Shown here: positions 50,627 through 59,176 of the stretch, piece by piece
Numbering within the stretch: the first letter of the stretch is position 1
Layout: each line of letters begins with the position of its first letter
Assembly (NCBI RefSeq): GCF_030009775.1
Contig: NZ_JASCTH010000021.1
Coordinates: 1 to 64,000 of the forward strand
Length of the DNA: 64,000 bases
Source of the DNA: Actinoplanes sandaracinus
Lineage (GTDB): Bacteria; Actinomycetota; Actinomycetes; Mycobacteriales; Micromonosporaceae
Direction: 5' to 3'
Notes under the pieces: generated by a model
What the model was told of the DNA's origin: nothing
Databases searched by the model: none
The model's input: only the letters and a program-made list of their open reading frames with translations
Position numbers and translations under genes: made by a program

Positions 50627-51676
50627 GTGGACAACGATGAGCGGCCGGAGCGCCGGAGCCGGCAGGGCCGGGAGACCGGGCCCCAGATCCGGGACGTGGC
50701 GGCCGCGGCCGGGGTCTCCTACCAGACCGTGTCACGGGTGCTGAACAACTCGCCGAGGGTGCGGCCGGAGACCCGGCAGATCGTCCTCGACGCCATGGAG
50801 CAGCTGCGGTACCGGCCGAACCGGGCCGCGCAGACGCTCGGGTCGGGGCGTGCCAACGCGGTCACCGTGGTCACCGCCAACACCACGCTGTACGGCTACG
50901 CCGGCGTCCTGCAGGGTGTCGAGCAGGCCGGCCGGCTGCTCGGGCTGGCGGTCGGGGTGCGGGTCGTGGAGTCGGACGTGGCGGCCGACGTGCGGCAGGC
51001 CGCCGAGTACGTGAGCGACCCGAGCGCGGGCAGTGTCGTGGTGGTCGCCTTCGACCCGGCGGGCGCGGCCGTGGCGCGGGCGCTGCCGGCCGACGTGCCG
51101 ATGGTGGCGGCGACCGAGGCCGGCGGCATCCCCGACGCGACCCGGCCGATGCTCTGGCTGGACGAGCGGCACGCGGCCGCGGAGGCCACCCGCCACCTGC
51201 TCGCGCTGGGCCACCGCACGGTGCATCACGTGGCGATCCCGTCGGAGGCACGCTCCAGCGCCCGGCAGGGCGGCTGGCGCGACGCGCTGTCCGAGGCCGG
51301 CCGGGGGGCGCCGGAGGTGGTGCCGGCCGGCTGGGACGTCCGCTCCGGCTATCGGGCCGGGCGCGAGCTGGCGAAGGACCCGGCGGTGACCGCGATCCTG
51401 TGCGGCAACGACGACATCGCCCTGGCGGTGCGCCGCGCGCTGTACGAGGCGGGCCGCGACGTGCCGGGCGAGGTGAGCGTCGTCGGGTTCGACGACGTGC
51501 CGGGCGCGGCGCTCTGGACGCCCGCCCTGACCACGGTGCGGATGGACTTCCAGGGACTGGGCCGGGCCTGTGTGGCCCGGCTGGCGGGGGAGGCCGTGGT
51601 CGAGCCGGAGGTTCCGCACCTGGTCGTGCGCGAGTCCACGGCCGCGCCCCGACCTCATTCGGTAACGAACACGTGA
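50627..51676 (+). CDS. LacI-family transcriptional regulator
   Basis: A 349-residue regulator with the LacI helix-turn-helix and hinge (IRDVAAAAGVSYQTVSRVLN, then RPETRQIVLDAMEQLRYRPN) and a sugar-binding-type core ending GEVSVVGFDDVPGAALWTPA. GTG 50627 is preferred; GTG 50600 is possible and neither has a strong ribosome-binding site. It is divergent from the GGDEF-EAL gene. Boxes with its expected AAACGTTT core occur at 37826 and 59052, at rhamnogalacturonan genes, so it may control those (inference). Confidence 0.85.
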   Translation: MDNDERPERRSRQGRETGPQIRDVAAAAGVSYQTVSRVLNNSPRVRPETRQIVLDAMEQLRYRPNRAAQTLGSGRANAVTVVTANTTLYGYAGVLQGVEQAGRLLGLAVGVRVVESDVAADVRQAAEYVSDPSAGSVVVVAFDPAGAAVARALPADVPMVAATEAGGIPDATRPMLWLDERHAAAEATRHLLALGHRTVHHVAIPSEARSSARQGGWRDALSEAGRGAPEVVPAGWDVRSGYRAGRELAKDPAVTAILCGNDDIALAVRRALYEAGRDVPGEVSVVGFDDVPGAALWTPALTTVRMDFQGLGRACVARLAGEAVVEPEVPHLVVRESTAAPRPHSVTNT

Positions 51677-51772
51677 CGCCTCACCCGCGCGGTCGCCCGG
51701 ATCGGCCGGCGACGGGTGGCAGCACCCCGCGGGCGCTTCCGGCGTACGCCGAAGATCGGGATCGTGGTCGGC

Positions 51773-52765
51773 TCAGCTGACGGTGAGGTGCGGGGAGAGG
51801 GCGCGCAGGAAGTCGGCGGCGTCGAAGATGTCGCCGGCCGAGGCGACGCCGGTCGTGCGGGTGCGGCCGTCGAGGATGCGCTGCACCGCCTCGACCGCCA
51901 GCGGCGCGCTGATCGCGTAGATGTCGCGGCCGGTCGCGGTGACACGCCGCCGGGCGTCGCCGGAGCGCACGATCACGTCGACGGTGAAGGTCTGCTCGGA
52001 CCGGCCCTGCTCGTCGGCCGCGGTCGGCGACGGCGTGCCGGGGGTCGCCAGGTCCCGTGCCGCGACCGTGGTCATGTAGTCGCGCACCTCGGGGATGGCC
52101 AGGTGGCTGGGGACCGTGACGACGTCGGCCATCGTGAACTCGGCGAGGACCGGGCGGCGGCCCAGCGGGGCGGGGAAGTCCCACTCCACGGTGGGCAGAT
52201 CGTCGGTGTGATGTTCCAGCCGGCCGCCGGTGTAACGGATCCGGCGGCCGTCGCGGCGGTCCCGGGAGACGGCGCCGGCGGCGAGGGTGCCGGCGGTGGG
52301 GTGCCAGCTGCTCAGGCCGTACGCGATGTGTGCCTCGTCGGCCGCCGTCCAGTCGCCCATCGCCGTGGTGACCAGCAGGTCGCCGAGGCCGCCGAAGAAG
52401 GCCATCGCCGGGACCACCGCGATGCCCGCGGCCTTGGCCCGCTCGGTGAAGTGCGCGAACGTGTCGAGGTTGGCCTCGATCTCGGCCGCCACGTCCACAT
52501 AGGGGATGCCGGCGCGGAGGGCGGCCTCGATCACCGGCGCCGCGGTCGACGCGAACGGGCCCGCACAGTTGATCACGGCGGCGGCCCCGTCCAGCGTCAC
52601 GTCGCCGGCGGACGCCACACGGTATTCGGCGCCCAGCGCCCGGAGCCGCTCCTCGTCACGGCCGAGAGCGAGCGGGACGAACCCGCGGGCGCGCAACTCC
52701 GACACCACGAAACGACCGGTGTGCCCGTACGCGCCGACGACCGCAACTGTCTGGTCTGTGTTCAT
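51773..52765 (-). CDS. saccharopine dehydrogenase-like oxidoreductase
   Basis: A 330-residue protein opening VAVVGAYGHTGRFVVSELRA, an NAD(P)-binding Rossmann motif. It continues AAVINCAGPF and VIEAALRAGIPYVDVAAE, as in saccharopine-dehydrogenase-like and trans-acting enoyl-reductase-like proteins. Substrate unknown. It is divergent from the AraC/GlxA-type regulator gene, 70 bp away, which is the likely controller. Confidence 0.78.
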   Translation of the reverse strand: MNTDQTVAVVGAYGHTGRFVVSELRARGFVPLALGRDEERLRALGAEYRVASAGDVTLDGAAAVINCAGPFASTAAPVIEAALRAGIPYVDVAAEIEANLDTFAHFTERAKAAGIAVVPAMAFFGGLGDLLVTTAMGDWTAADEAHIAYGLSSWHPTAGTLAAGAVSRDRRDGRRIRYTGGRLEHHTDDLPTVEWDFPAPLGRRPVLAEFTMADVVTVPSHLAIPEVRDYMTTVAARDLATPGTPSPTAADEQGRSEQTFTVDVIVRSGDARRRVTATGRDIYAISAPLAVEAVQRILDGRTRTTGVASAGDIFDAADFLRALSPHLTVS

Positions 52766-52835
52766 GTATTGATCCTTTCAGCGGCGGGCGAGCCGGGGGA
52801 GTGTCTGCAATGACAACACCCATACAATTTCGGAC

Positions 52836-53798
52836 ATGGGTACGCTCGCGCTCGCCGCCACCGACGGAATGCTGCACTTCGAGTTCGCGATGGCCTGCGA
52901 GGTGTTCACCCGCGACCCGACCGGGCTGGCCGATCCGTGGTACGACCTGGTGGTCTGCGGCTCCGGTCCGGTCCGGGTCGGCCGGTTCGGGGTGGAGCCC
53001 GACGACGGATGGGACCGGCTCGCCCGCGCCGGCACCGTGATCGTCCCGGCCATGGCGGACGTCGACGCCGAGCCGCCACGCGAGCTGCTCGACGCCGTCC
53101 GCGCGGCCCACGAGTCCGGCGCCCGGATCGTCTCGCTGTGCACCGGCGCGTTCGTGCTGGCCGCCGCCGGGGTGCTCGACGGGCTGCGCGCCACCACTCA
53201 CTGGGCTCACACCGAGGTGCTGGCCGCGCGCTATCCGCGGGTCACCGTCGACCCGGACGTGCTCTATGTCGACAACGGCCGCGTGCTCGCCTCCGCCGGC
53301 AAGGCCGCCGCGATCGACCTGTGCCTGCATCTGATCCGCCGCGACCACGGCTCGACCGTCGCCAACGCCGTCGCCCGCCGCCTCGTCATGCCGCCGCACC
53401 GGGCCGGCGGGCAGGCCCAGTTCGTGACCACGCCGGTGCCCGAACGCGACGATCATCCGCTCGGCGACGTGCTGCCCTGGGCGATGCGACGGCTGGACCA
53501 GCCGCTGACCGTCGAAGACCTGGCCCGCCGGGCGAACATGAGCTCCCGCAACCTGGCCAGGCACTTCAAGGCGGTCACCGGCGCCACCCCGCTGCAGTGG
53601 CTGTCGACCCAGCGGATCCGCCGGGCCCAGGAGCTGCTGGAGAACACCGGCGACAGCATCGACGCCATCGCCGGCGCGGCCGGGCTGGGGACCGCCACCA
53701 CGCTGCGCCGGCACTTCCAGCGCACCGTCGGTGTGCCACCGGACACCTATCGCCGCACCTTCCGCAGCGCGCCGGGCGCGGGCATCGCCACAAGTTGA
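52836..53798 (+). CDS. GlxA/FtrA-like AraC-family regulator
   Basis: A 320-residue regulator with an N-terminal DJ-1/PfpI-like domain (GTVIVPAMADVD, SGARIVSLCTGAFVLAAAGV with the nucleophile-elbow Cys, THWAHTEVLAARYP). A C-terminal AraC double helix-turn-helix follows (TVEDLARRANMSSRNLARHF, then DSIDAIAGAAGLGTATTLRR). TACAAT at 52823-52828 places a probable transcription start at or near ATG 52836, so the message may be leaderless. It probably controls the divergent oxidoreductase gene. Confidence 0.88.
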   Translation: MGTLALAATDGMLHFEFAMACEVFTRDPTGLADPWYDLVVCGSGPVRVGRFGVEPDDGWDRLARAGTVIVPAMADVDAEPPRELLDAVRAAHESGARIVSLCTGAFVLAAAGVLDGLRATTHWAHTEVLAARYPRVTVDPDVLYVDNGRVLASAGKAAAIDLCLHLIRRDHGSTVANAVARRLVMPPHRAGGQAQFVTTPVPERDDHPLGDVLPWAMRRLDQPLTVEDLARRANMSSRNLARHFKAVTGATPLQWLSTQRIRRAQELLENTGDSIDAIAGAAGLGTATTLRRHFQRTVGVPPDTYRRTFRSAPGAGIATS

Positions 53799-53811
53799 TA
53801 TCTTCGGCCGC

Positions 53812-54645
53812 GTGACTAGAGCTCTGGTTCTGGGTGGCGGCGGCGTCACCGGCATCGCCTGGGAGATCGGCGTCCTCTGCGGTCTGCACCGGGCCGGCGT
53901 GCGACTCGGGGAGGCCGACACCATCATCGGCACATCCGCCGGCTCGGTCGTCGGCACGCTGCTGGCGTCCGGCGGCGACCTGGAGATGGCGGCGGCGCAA
54001 CAGGAGAAGGACGTGCCCGCCGGCCGCTCCTCCTCGTCCGGCGGGCCGGGGAACAGCCAGGTGCTCGCCGCGCTCGCGGTGCTGGCAGACCCGTCCATCC
54101 CGCCTCAGGAGGCCCGGGCGCGGGTGGGGGCCATGGCGCTGGCCGCGCCCACCCGTGACGAGCAGACCTATGTCGCGATGATCGGCGCCGGACTGCCGGT
54201 TCAGGACTGGCCCGACCGCGACCTGCGGGTGACGGCGGTGGACACCGCCGACGGGCGGGATCTCGTCTTCGACGCGGCCTCCGGTGTCCCGCTGTGGTCG
54301 GCCGTCGCCGCGAGCTGTGCCGTACCGGGCATCTTCCCGCCGGTCACCATCGACGGCCGCCGCTACATGGACGGCGGCATCCGCGTCGGCGCCGCCGCCG
54401 ACCTCGCGGCCGGCGCCGACCATCTGGTGGTCATCGCGCCGATGGCGGCACTGACCCGGGCGCGGATCACCGCGGAGATCGCCGCCTCCGGTGCGGGCCG
54501 GAGCCTGCTCATCGAGCCCGACACGGCCGCGCTCCAGGAGATGGGCCAGAACATGATGGACCCCGCCCACCGGGCGGCCTCGGTCCGCGCCGGGATCCGT
54601 CAGGGCCAGGCGCTCGCCGAGGACGTACGCGCGGTCTGGCTCTGA
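53812..54645 (+). CDS. patatin-like phospholipase
   Basis: A 277-residue acyl hydrolase with the complete patatin set: oxyanion loop VLGGGGVTGIAWEIGV, nucleophile GTSAGSVVGT and catalytic Asp in MDGGIRV. No signal peptide, so cytoplasmic or membrane-associated. GTG 53812 follows the AraC gene closely, and its stop overlaps the MaoC start. It may be housekeeping, but it also sits in the same run of genes as an NLR/membrane-protein pair, and patatins are known effectors in bacterial immunity. Confidence 0.85.
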   Translation: MTRALVLGGGGVTGIAWEIGVLCGLHRAGVRLGEADTIIGTSAGSVVGTLLASGGDLEMAAAQQEKDVPAGRSSSSGGPGNSQVLAALAVLADPSIPPQEARARVGAMALAAPTRDEQTYVAMIGAGLPVQDWPDRDLRVTAVDTADGRDLVFDAASGVPLWSAVAASCAVPGIFPPVTIDGRRYMDGGIRVGAAADLAAGADHLVVIAPMAALTRARITAEIAASGAGRSLLIEPDTAALQEMGQNMMDPAHRAASVRAGIRQGQALAEDVRAVWL

Positions 54646-55109
54646 TGACGCGGTTCGCGGGCCTGGAGGACCTGCTCGGCCGTGAGGCGCTCGGCGTCAG
54701 CGCCTGGCACCTGGTCGACCAGTCACGGATCGACCGGTTCGCCGAGGTCACCGGGGACCGGCAGTGGATCCACACCGATCCGCGGCGGGCCCGCGAGGAG
54801 AGCCCGTTCGGCGGCACCGTCGCGCACGGCGCGCTCACCCTGTCGCTGTGCATGACCTTCCTGACCGAGGTCGTGCAGGTGGACGGGGTGACGATGGTGG
54901 TCAACGGCGGCTTCGACAAGGTCCGGTTCCAGGCGCCGGTGCCCGCCGGCTCACGGTTGCGCGGCCTCGTCACGCTGCGGGAGGTCCGGCGCATCGCCTC
55001 CGGCGCGCGCGTCGTCGTGCGGACCCGGGCCGAGATCGAGGGCGCGACCCGGCCGGCCTGCGTCGCCGACCAGGTGCTCGCCCTCTACGCCCAGCCGTCC
55101 ACGCCGTAG
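54645..55109 (+). CDS. MaoC-like hydratase
   Basis: A 154-residue hot-dog-fold protein with the hydratase-2 motif (TGDRQWIHTDP, then FGGTVAHGALTLSL); the Asp and His are the expected catalytic pair. It would hydrate enoyl-CoA thioesters. The start overlaps the patatin stop by 1 bp, and the stop is 2 bp before the next gene. Confidence 0.85.
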   Translation: MTRFAGLEDLLGREALGVSAWHLVDQSRIDRFAEVTGDRQWIHTDPRRAREESPFGGTVAHGALTLSLCMTFLTEVVQVDGVTMVVNGGFDKVRFQAPVPAGSRLRGLVTLREVRRIASGARVVVRTRAEIEGATRPACVADQVLALYAQPSTP

Positions 55110-55111
55110 GG

Positions 55112-55585
55112 ATGACGGCACGCGGACGCATGCGGGGGTGGACCGTCGCCGGGTCGCTGGTGGGCGGGGCGACGGCTTTCGGGCTGGGCCTGTTCCTGGC
55201 CGGCCAGGGCATCGAGAGAGCCGATCAGTGGGCCAGTGTGATCAGCGTGTTCGTCGCCCTCGCCGGGCTCCTGGCGGCCGGGTACGGCATCATCCTGGCG
55301 CGTCGGCCGCAGCCGGCCGGCGCCGGGCCGGTGCGCAACACCATTGCCGAGGGGGCGGTCACCGGGCCGGCGCTGCTGGTGCGGGACGTGCGGCGGACGA
55401 GCCTGACCGGTACGCCGATCCCGCCGTCACCCGAGTCCGCCCGGGCGGCGGAGCCGGGCGAGGTGGAGAACCGGGTGGAGGGCGGCACCTTCTACGGCAT
55501 GCTGATCATGGGGCGCGATCTGACTGATGTCGTGCTACCGCCGTCGCCGCCCCCGGGCGATGTGCGCGACGGCGACGGGCGATGA
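55112..55585 (+). CDS. two-helix membrane protein with two amyloid-like signalling motifs
   Basis: A 157-residue protein. Membrane helices lie at about residues 11-31 (VAGSLVGGATAFGLGLFLAG) and 40-63 (ASVISVFVALAGLLAAGYGI). The cytosolic tail holds two copies of one motif: VRNTIAEGAVTGPALLVRDV (74-93) and VENRVEGGTFYGMLIMGRDL (118-137). The same motif opens the NB-ARC protein encoded next, V-x-N-x-[IV]-x2-G-[AT]-[FV]-x-G-x3-x2-RD. I infer a membrane-acting effector triggered by motif templating. ATG 55112 gives the longest form; its stop overlaps the next ATG by 4 bp. Confidence 0.7.
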   Translation: MTARGRMRGWTVAGSLVGGATAFGLGLFLAGQGIERADQWASVISVFVALAGLLAAGYGIILARRPQPAGAGPVRNTIAEGAVTGPALLVRDVRRTSLTGTPIPPSPESARAAEPGEVENRVEGGTFYGMLIMGRDLTDVVLPPSPPPGDVRDGDGR

Positions 55586-58122
55586 CCACGGCTCCCCAGG
55601 CGGGCGACGGCTCCGTGGCGAACTCGATCACCGCCGGGGCCTTCTTCGGGCCGGTCATCCAGGGCCGGGACATCCACGTCGAGTTGCCCGCCGAGAGCCG
55701 GCCGTCCCTGGCCGGGCTCCCGCCGGCATCACGGGTTTTCACCGGCCGGGCCGACATGGTGGGCGCCCTTCGCGAGGCCCTGCGGCCCGGCAGCCCCGGC
55801 GGGGTCCACCTGGTCTCGGCCGTGGCGGGGATGGCCGGGATCGGGAAGACCGAACTGGTGCTCCACACCGCGCACGGGGCCCTGGCCGACGGATGGTTCC
55901 CCGGCGGGGCGCTGTTCGTCGACATGTTCGGCTACGACCCCGGGCGGCGGCTCTCGGCGAGTGACGCGCTGGCCGGGTGGCTCGCGGCGACCGGAATCCC
56001 GGGAGAGCGCATACCGGCGGGGGAACAGGACCGTTCCCGCCTCTGGCGCAGCGTCCTGGACACCTGCCACGCCCAGGGCCGGCGACTGTTGCTGATCATC
56101 GACAACGCCTCCAGCGAGGACCAGGTCCGTCCGTTGCTGCCCGGCAGCGGCGGGATACCGGTGCTGGTCACCTCCCGGCATACCCTCGACCTCGACGCGC
56201 CCACGTACGACCTCGACGTCCTCGACCCGGAATCAGCGGTCACGCTGATCTCCGAGGTGGTCGCGGCCCGCCGCGGTGCTGACGACCCGCGCCTGCGCGG
56301 CGACACCCGCGCCGGCCTGGCAGACCTGGCCGAACGGTGCGCCGGCCTGCCCCTCGCCCTGCGAATCGTCGCCGCGCTCCTGGCCGACCGACCTCAGCTG
56401 GAGGCTTCGGCCCTGGCCACGCGACTGCGCGACGGACAGGACCGGCTCGACGGACTGACCCGTCAGCAGGTCGCCGTGCGTGCGGCGTTCGACCTCTCCC
56501 ACCGGAACCTCTCCAGCGACCAGGCCCGTCTGTTCCGGCTGCTGCCGGTGAATCCCGGTCCGGACATCGCGACCCGCTCCGTCGCCCACCTCGCCGGCCT
56601 GCCGGAGCCACGCGCCGCGGCCCTGCTCGCCGACCTGCACCGCGCCCATTTGATCGCCGAGTCGGCGCCGGAACGCTGGGTGATGCACGACCTGCTCCGT
56701 GTCTATGCGGCGGAACGGGGTGAGGAGACCGAGACCGATCGGGCTCGTCGGCGCCTCTTCGGCTTCTTCCAGGACACCGCTCGCGCCGCGGTCACCTACC
56801 TCGACCCGGCCGAACCGGACGACACCCGCGTGTTCACCGGCACGGACCAGGCACTGTCCTGGCTCGACGGTGAACACGCCAATCTGGTCGCCGTCGTCGT
56901 CGCCGACCACCCCCTCACCCGGATCACGACCGAACTCGGGTTCACCCTCGGGGGCTTCCTGGAGTTTCGCCGGCACTTGACGGACTGGATCACCGTCACC
57001 GCCAAGGTCCGCGGACTCCTCCACCAGGAGGGCGACCGGCGGGGCGAAGGCCGCGCGTGGAACAACCTCGGCGTCGCCCTGCGGGAGATGCGCCGATTCA
57101 AGGAAGCGGTCGAGGCTCACACCCGGGCCTACGAGATCTTCCGGGAGACCCGCGACCTGCACGGCCAGGGTCGGGTGTGGAACAACGTCGGGCTGGCGCT
57201 GCGGCAGGTGCGCCGGTTCGACAAGGCGATCACCGCCCACACCACTGCCCGGGCCATCTATCGGGAGACCAGCGACCGGTATGGCGAGAGCCGGACGCTC
57301 AACAATCTGGGTCTGGCGCTGACCGAGGTGCGCCGGTTCGAGGAGGCGATCGCCGCTCATGCCGAGGCTCGGGACATCGCCCACGAAACGGGTTACCGGC
57401 GGGCCGAGGCGAGGGCGTGGAACTGCCTCGGCTGGGCGTTGAAGGAAGTCGACCGGGTCGACGAGGCGATCGCCGCGCACATCCAGGCCCGGGAGATCTT
57501 CCACGAGATCGGTGACCTGCACGGCGAGGGCACGGCCTTGAACAATCTCGGCGTCGCGTTGACCGCCGCGGGCCTGCCCGACGAGGCGATCCGCGCACAT
57601 GTCCAGGCCGGAGACGTCTTCCGCGCGACCGGGGACCGGCACGAGGAGGCCGGGGCCTCGAACAATCTCGGCATCGCTCTGGCCGAGGTGGGCCGGCTCG
57701 AAGAGGCGATCACGGCTCACGAACGGTCCATGGAGCTGTACCGGAGCGTCGGTGACCAGCACGGCGTGGGCTCGGCGTTGCACAATCTGGGCAGCGTTTC
57801 GAGTGAAGCTGGCCGATTCGACCAGGCGATCACGGCCTTCGGGCAGTGCCTGGAGATCTTCTCGCGTGCCGGTGACCGGCACGGCCAGGCCGGGGCCTGG
57901 GCCGGCCTGGGCGACGCACAGGTGCGGACAGGTGCGATCGACGAGGGCCGGGCCAGCTGGCATCGGGCGCTGGAGGCCTTCACCGAGGCCCGTGACGACC
58001 GCAGCGCGGTCCTGATCCGCCGCCATCTCGACGGGTTACCGCCCGAGGTCGCTGAGGCGGGCCAGGACGAGGCGGGCGATCTGGTCGGCACCGGCCTCGG
58101 AGAAATGGGTGTAGTCGCGTAG
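55582..58122 (+). CDS. NB-ARC/TPR (NLR-like) STAND protein with N-terminal signalling motif
   Basis: An 846-residue protein. Residues 12-32 carry the short motif shared with the preceding membrane protein (VANSITAGAFFGPVIQGRDI), and no enzymatic effector domain is fused. The NB-ARC core follows: Walker A GMAGIGKT (83-90), Walker B LLLIID (169-174) and CAGLPLAL. A winged-helix region (VMHDLLRVYAAERG) comes next, then eight or so TPR-like units of exactly 40 residues from about 473 to 805. It would sense a ligand through the repeats, oligomerise, and nucleate the motif. The C-terminal 29 codons overlap the convergent GDSL gene. Confidence 0.85.
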   Translation: MTTAPQAGDGSVANSITAGAFFGPVIQGRDIHVELPAESRPSLAGLPPASRVFTGRADMVGALREALRPGSPGGVHLVSAVAGMAGIGKTELVLHTAHGALADGWFPGGALFVDMFGYDPGRRLSASDALAGWLAATGIPGERIPAGEQDRSRLWRSVLDTCHAQGRRLLLIIDNASSEDQVRPLLPGSGGIPVLVTSRHTLDLDAPTYDLDVLDPESAVTLISEVVAARRGADDPRLRGDTRAGLADLAERCAGLPLALRIVAALLADRPQLEASALATRLRDGQDRLDGLTRQQVAVRAAFDLSHRNLSSDQARLFRLLPVNPGPDIATRSVAHLAGLPEPRAAALLADLHRAHLIAESAPERWVMHDLLRVYAAERGEETETDRARRRLFGFFQDTARAAVTYLDPAEPDDTRVFTGTDQALSWLDGEHANLVAVVVADHPLTRITTELGFTLGGFLEFRRHLTDWITVTAKVRGLLHQEGDRRGEGRAWNNLGVALREMRRFKEAVEAHTRAYEIFRETRDLHGQGRVWNNVGLALRQVRRFDKAITAHTTARAIYRETSDRYGESRTLNNLGLALTEVRRFEEAIAAHAEARDIAHETGYRRAEARAWNCLGWALKEVDRVDEAIAAHIQAREIFHEIGDLHGEGTALNNLGVALTAAGLPDEAIRAHVQAGDVFRATGDRHEEAGASNNLGIALAEVGRLEEAITAHERSMELYRSVGDQHGVGSALHNLGSVSSEAGRFDQAITAFGQCLEIFSRAGDRHGQAGAWAGLGDAQVRTGAIDEGRASWHRALEAFTEARDDRSAVLIRRHLDGLPPEVAEAGQDEAGDLVGTGLGEMGVVA
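57001..57990 (+). repeat. 120-bp tandem coding repeat in the NLR-like gene
   Basis: The TPR units recur at exact 120-bp intervals with no insertions or deletions. The block coding for NNLG-x-ALxEVxRFxEAIxAH starts at 57061, 57181, 57301, 57421, 57541, 57661 and 57781, with a weaker unit at 57901. The units are similar at the DNA level, which suggests recent amplification or gene conversion. Confidence 0.85.
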
Positions 58123-59031
58123 GTCGGGGAGGTAGAGAGCCTTGGACGGTTCGATGCCGAGGCCTTCCACCAGGGCGGCGCTGTCGGCGGTCAGATCGAT
58201 GTACGGGACGGTCTGCTCGGCGGCGACCGCGGCCATCTCGGCGGGCAGGTTCACGCCCAGGCCGTTGACGTGGCGGGCCACCTCGTCGAGGCGGCCGGTC
58301 GCGTCGAAGCGGCGGCGCACCGGCGGGCTGACCAGCACCGGGCGGGCGTGCCGCCCGCGGACCTCGGTGACCATGCGGGTCAGGTTGGCGCGGTAGTCGG
58401 CGGCTGTCGTGGTCTTGTCGTTGTGGCCGAACTGGATCAGGACCACGTCACCGCGGCCGGCACGGGCGAGCATGGCCGCCCACAGCCGCGGGTCGGCCAG
58501 GAAGGACGCGGTGCTCTCGCCCGAGTCGGCGTAGTTGGCCACCGTCACGCCAAGGCGCAGGTGCTGGGGGAGTGCCTGGCCCCAGCCGGTGTAGGGGGCG
58601 GTGTCCTGGTCGCAGACCGTCGAGTCGCCGGCGAGGAAGAGCATCGGCGGCCGCCTGGCGGGACGGACCGTGACGTGCCGGACGCGCGGAGCGGCGCCGG
58701 TGAAGGTGAGCGTCAGGCCGGGAGAGCCGGAAGCCGTCTTGGTCGGCTCGCCCTCGGGGTCGCGCACGTCGACGCTGAACTGCCGCCGGGTGAATCGGCC
58801 CGGCTCGGTGGCGATCGCGGCGAGCATCATCCGGCGGGCCTCGGCGCGGACAGCGGTGACCCCGGCGGCGGCCGGGTCGCCCAGGACCACGGCGACGTCG
58901 TAGACGCCGGGCGGCACGTCGAAATGGCAGACGGCCGTGCAGTCCGCCTCGAGGGGGCCGTGGGCGGCGGCCGGGACGGGAGCCGCTACCAGGGCGGCGG
59001 TCACGGCGACGGTGATGAGCGGACGCTTCAC
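58036..59031 (-). CDS. secreted GDSL esterase, rhamnogalacturonan acetylesterase-like
   Basis: A 331-residue protein with a signal peptide (MKRPLITVAVTAALVAAPVP) and an N-terminal beta domain. The SGNH catalytic domain follows: block I FLAGDSTVCDQD, block II NYADSGEST, block III QFGHNDKTT and block V DYTHFSEAG. The DSTVCDQD start and the GWGQALPQHL that follows are typical of RhgT/YxiM-like rhamnogalacturonan acetylesterases. GTG 59031 follows AAGGGG and a LacI-type box. It probably works with the lyase locus at 31984-37698. Confidence 0.85.
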   Translation of the reverse strand: MKRPLITVAVTAALVAAPVPAAAHGPLEADCTAVCHFDVPPGVYDVAVVLGDPAAAGVTAVRAEARRMMLAAIATEPGRFTRRQFSVDVRDPEGEPTKTASGSPGLTLTFTGAAPRVRHVTVRPARRPPMLFLAGDSTVCDQDTAPYTGWGQALPQHLRLGVTVANYADSGESTASFLADPRLWAAMLARAGRGDVVLIQFGHNDKTTTAADYRANLTRMVTEVRGRHARPVLVSPPVRRRFDATGRLDEVARHVNGLGVNLPAEMAAVAAEQTVPYIDLTADSAALVEGLGIEPSKALYLPDLRDYTHFSEAGADQIARLVLARLSDLGR

Positions 59032-59049
59032 GGGTTACCCCTTGACGAT

Positions 59050-59062
59050 TGAAACGTTTACA
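59050..59062. promoter_or_regulatory. LacI-type operator upstream of the GDSL esterase
   Basis: TGAAACGTTTACA (59050-59062) has the palindromic AAACGTTT core. It lies about 20 bp before the GTG start on the minus strand, where it would overlap the promoter. It matches the site at 37826-37837. Confidence 0.6.
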
Positions 59063-59176
59063 TTGACGGAAGCCAATGAAACAGGTCGGTGATGCGCGCG
59101 TCAAGGGCGCGTCTGCTCCAGCCCGCCGCGCTGATGGGGACTCGGGATCTCCTGCCGCCGCTTCGGTGGCCACAGC

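Noticed and set aside
56233..58026. 597-residue minus-strand frame
   Set aside because: Antisense to the NB-ARC/TPR gene; its apparent repeats mirror the 120-bp TPR repeats on the coding strand.
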